The notes beneath the pieces are model-generated. The model saw only the letters and a list, made by a program, of their open reading frames with translations. It searched no databases and was not told the origin of the DNA. The position numbers were made by a program, and so were the translations under genes. Of a stretch of 47,523 bases of DNA, positions 47,385-47,523 are shown piece after piece. Source of the DNA: Deltaproteobacteria bacterium (GTDB lineage: Bacteria > Desulfobacterota > Binatia > UBA9968). The number at the start of each line of letters is the position of its first letter. Positions within the stretch are counted from its first letter, which is position 1. The stretch is from positions 1 to 47,523 of the forward strand of contig VGTH01000043.1 in NCBI GenBank assembly GCA_016874755.1, read 5' to 3'.

Positions 47385-47523
47385 ATGATACTCGACACCA
47401 ATAATCTTCCTAGCCCGAATTATGCATGCGACGAGGAAAACCCATGACACTGTGTCGATCGAAGTGGAACTCTGGAGGAGCGAAGGCATCAGCGCAGATC
47501 GTTCGGTTTGATTCGCCGATGCT

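Noticed and set aside
47401-47523. Possible start or end of a gene at the right edge
   Set aside because: Short frames are open in more than one phase; no domain or reliable start is visible, so no call is made.

Overview
The window looks like a chromosome segment from a GC-rich, probably uncultured soil, sediment or groundwater bacterium. The gene content is typical of deltaproteobacterial or Binatia/Tectomicrobia/Rokubacteria-like genomes: many solitary substrate-binding proteins, family-2 amidohydrolases, UbiD-type decarboxylases, crotonases, a stand-alone molybdenum hydroxylase subunit and a reductive-dehalogenase-like protein. This placement is inferred from gene content only; there is no rRNA or other marker gene here. 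I found no tRNA, rRNA or CRISPR array.

Layout. 1-421: the likely tail of an insertion sequence and a visibly AT-rich, gene-poor stretch. 422-9497: mixed housekeeping and accessory genes. These are an MFS exporter, a leaderless TAXI-type binding protein, threonine synthase, a duplicated VanZ protein, a GlsB-like membrane protein, a secreted RNase Sa-like ribonuclease followed directly by a barstar-like inhibitor, a ComEA-like DNA-binding protein with a clear terminator, and a neutral zinc metallopeptidase. 9675-19498: a catabolic-looking stretch of binding proteins, an HpaB-type flavin monooxygenase, a VOC protein, an amidohydrolase, an alpha/beta hydrolase, a cupin and a large FAD dehydrogenase, with a dead Rieske dioxygenase fragment in front. 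19666-26923: a MEKHLA protein, two MFS transporters, a binding-protein gene broken by one in-frame TAG, a scrap of another binding protein, a class III cyclase and a ChaN-like lipoprotein. 27056-32282: a signalling block with a REC-HPt protein, an overlapping REC-histidine kinase, and, convergent to them, a PhnD-like binding protein plus a large hybrid kinase.

34091-43821 (all minus strand) is the most interesting region. In transcription order it encodes a UbiD decarboxylase, an unlisted 48-residue zinc-ribbon protein, a terminator-like hairpin, an orphan molybdenum hydroxylase large subunit, an HbpS/GlcG protein, a reductive-dehalogenase-like protein with two Fe-S motifs, a second copy of only its corrinoid-binding part, a 7Fe/8Fe-type ferredoxin fused to HbpS/GlcG, a crotonase and a hydrolase-methyltransferase fusion. 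Together they suggest an undescribed cytoplasmic corrinoid/Fe-S redox system tied to breakdown of an aromatic or otherwise recalcitrant acid. After it come PurU (one-carbon metabolism), a second amidohydrolase and an NMT1-like binding protein.

The intergenic gaps are full of short hairpin-forming dispersed repeats of several families. Some are nested inside one another, some supply stop codons to the adjacent gene, and several flank pseudogene fragments. They appear to be a main source of local rearrangement in this genome.
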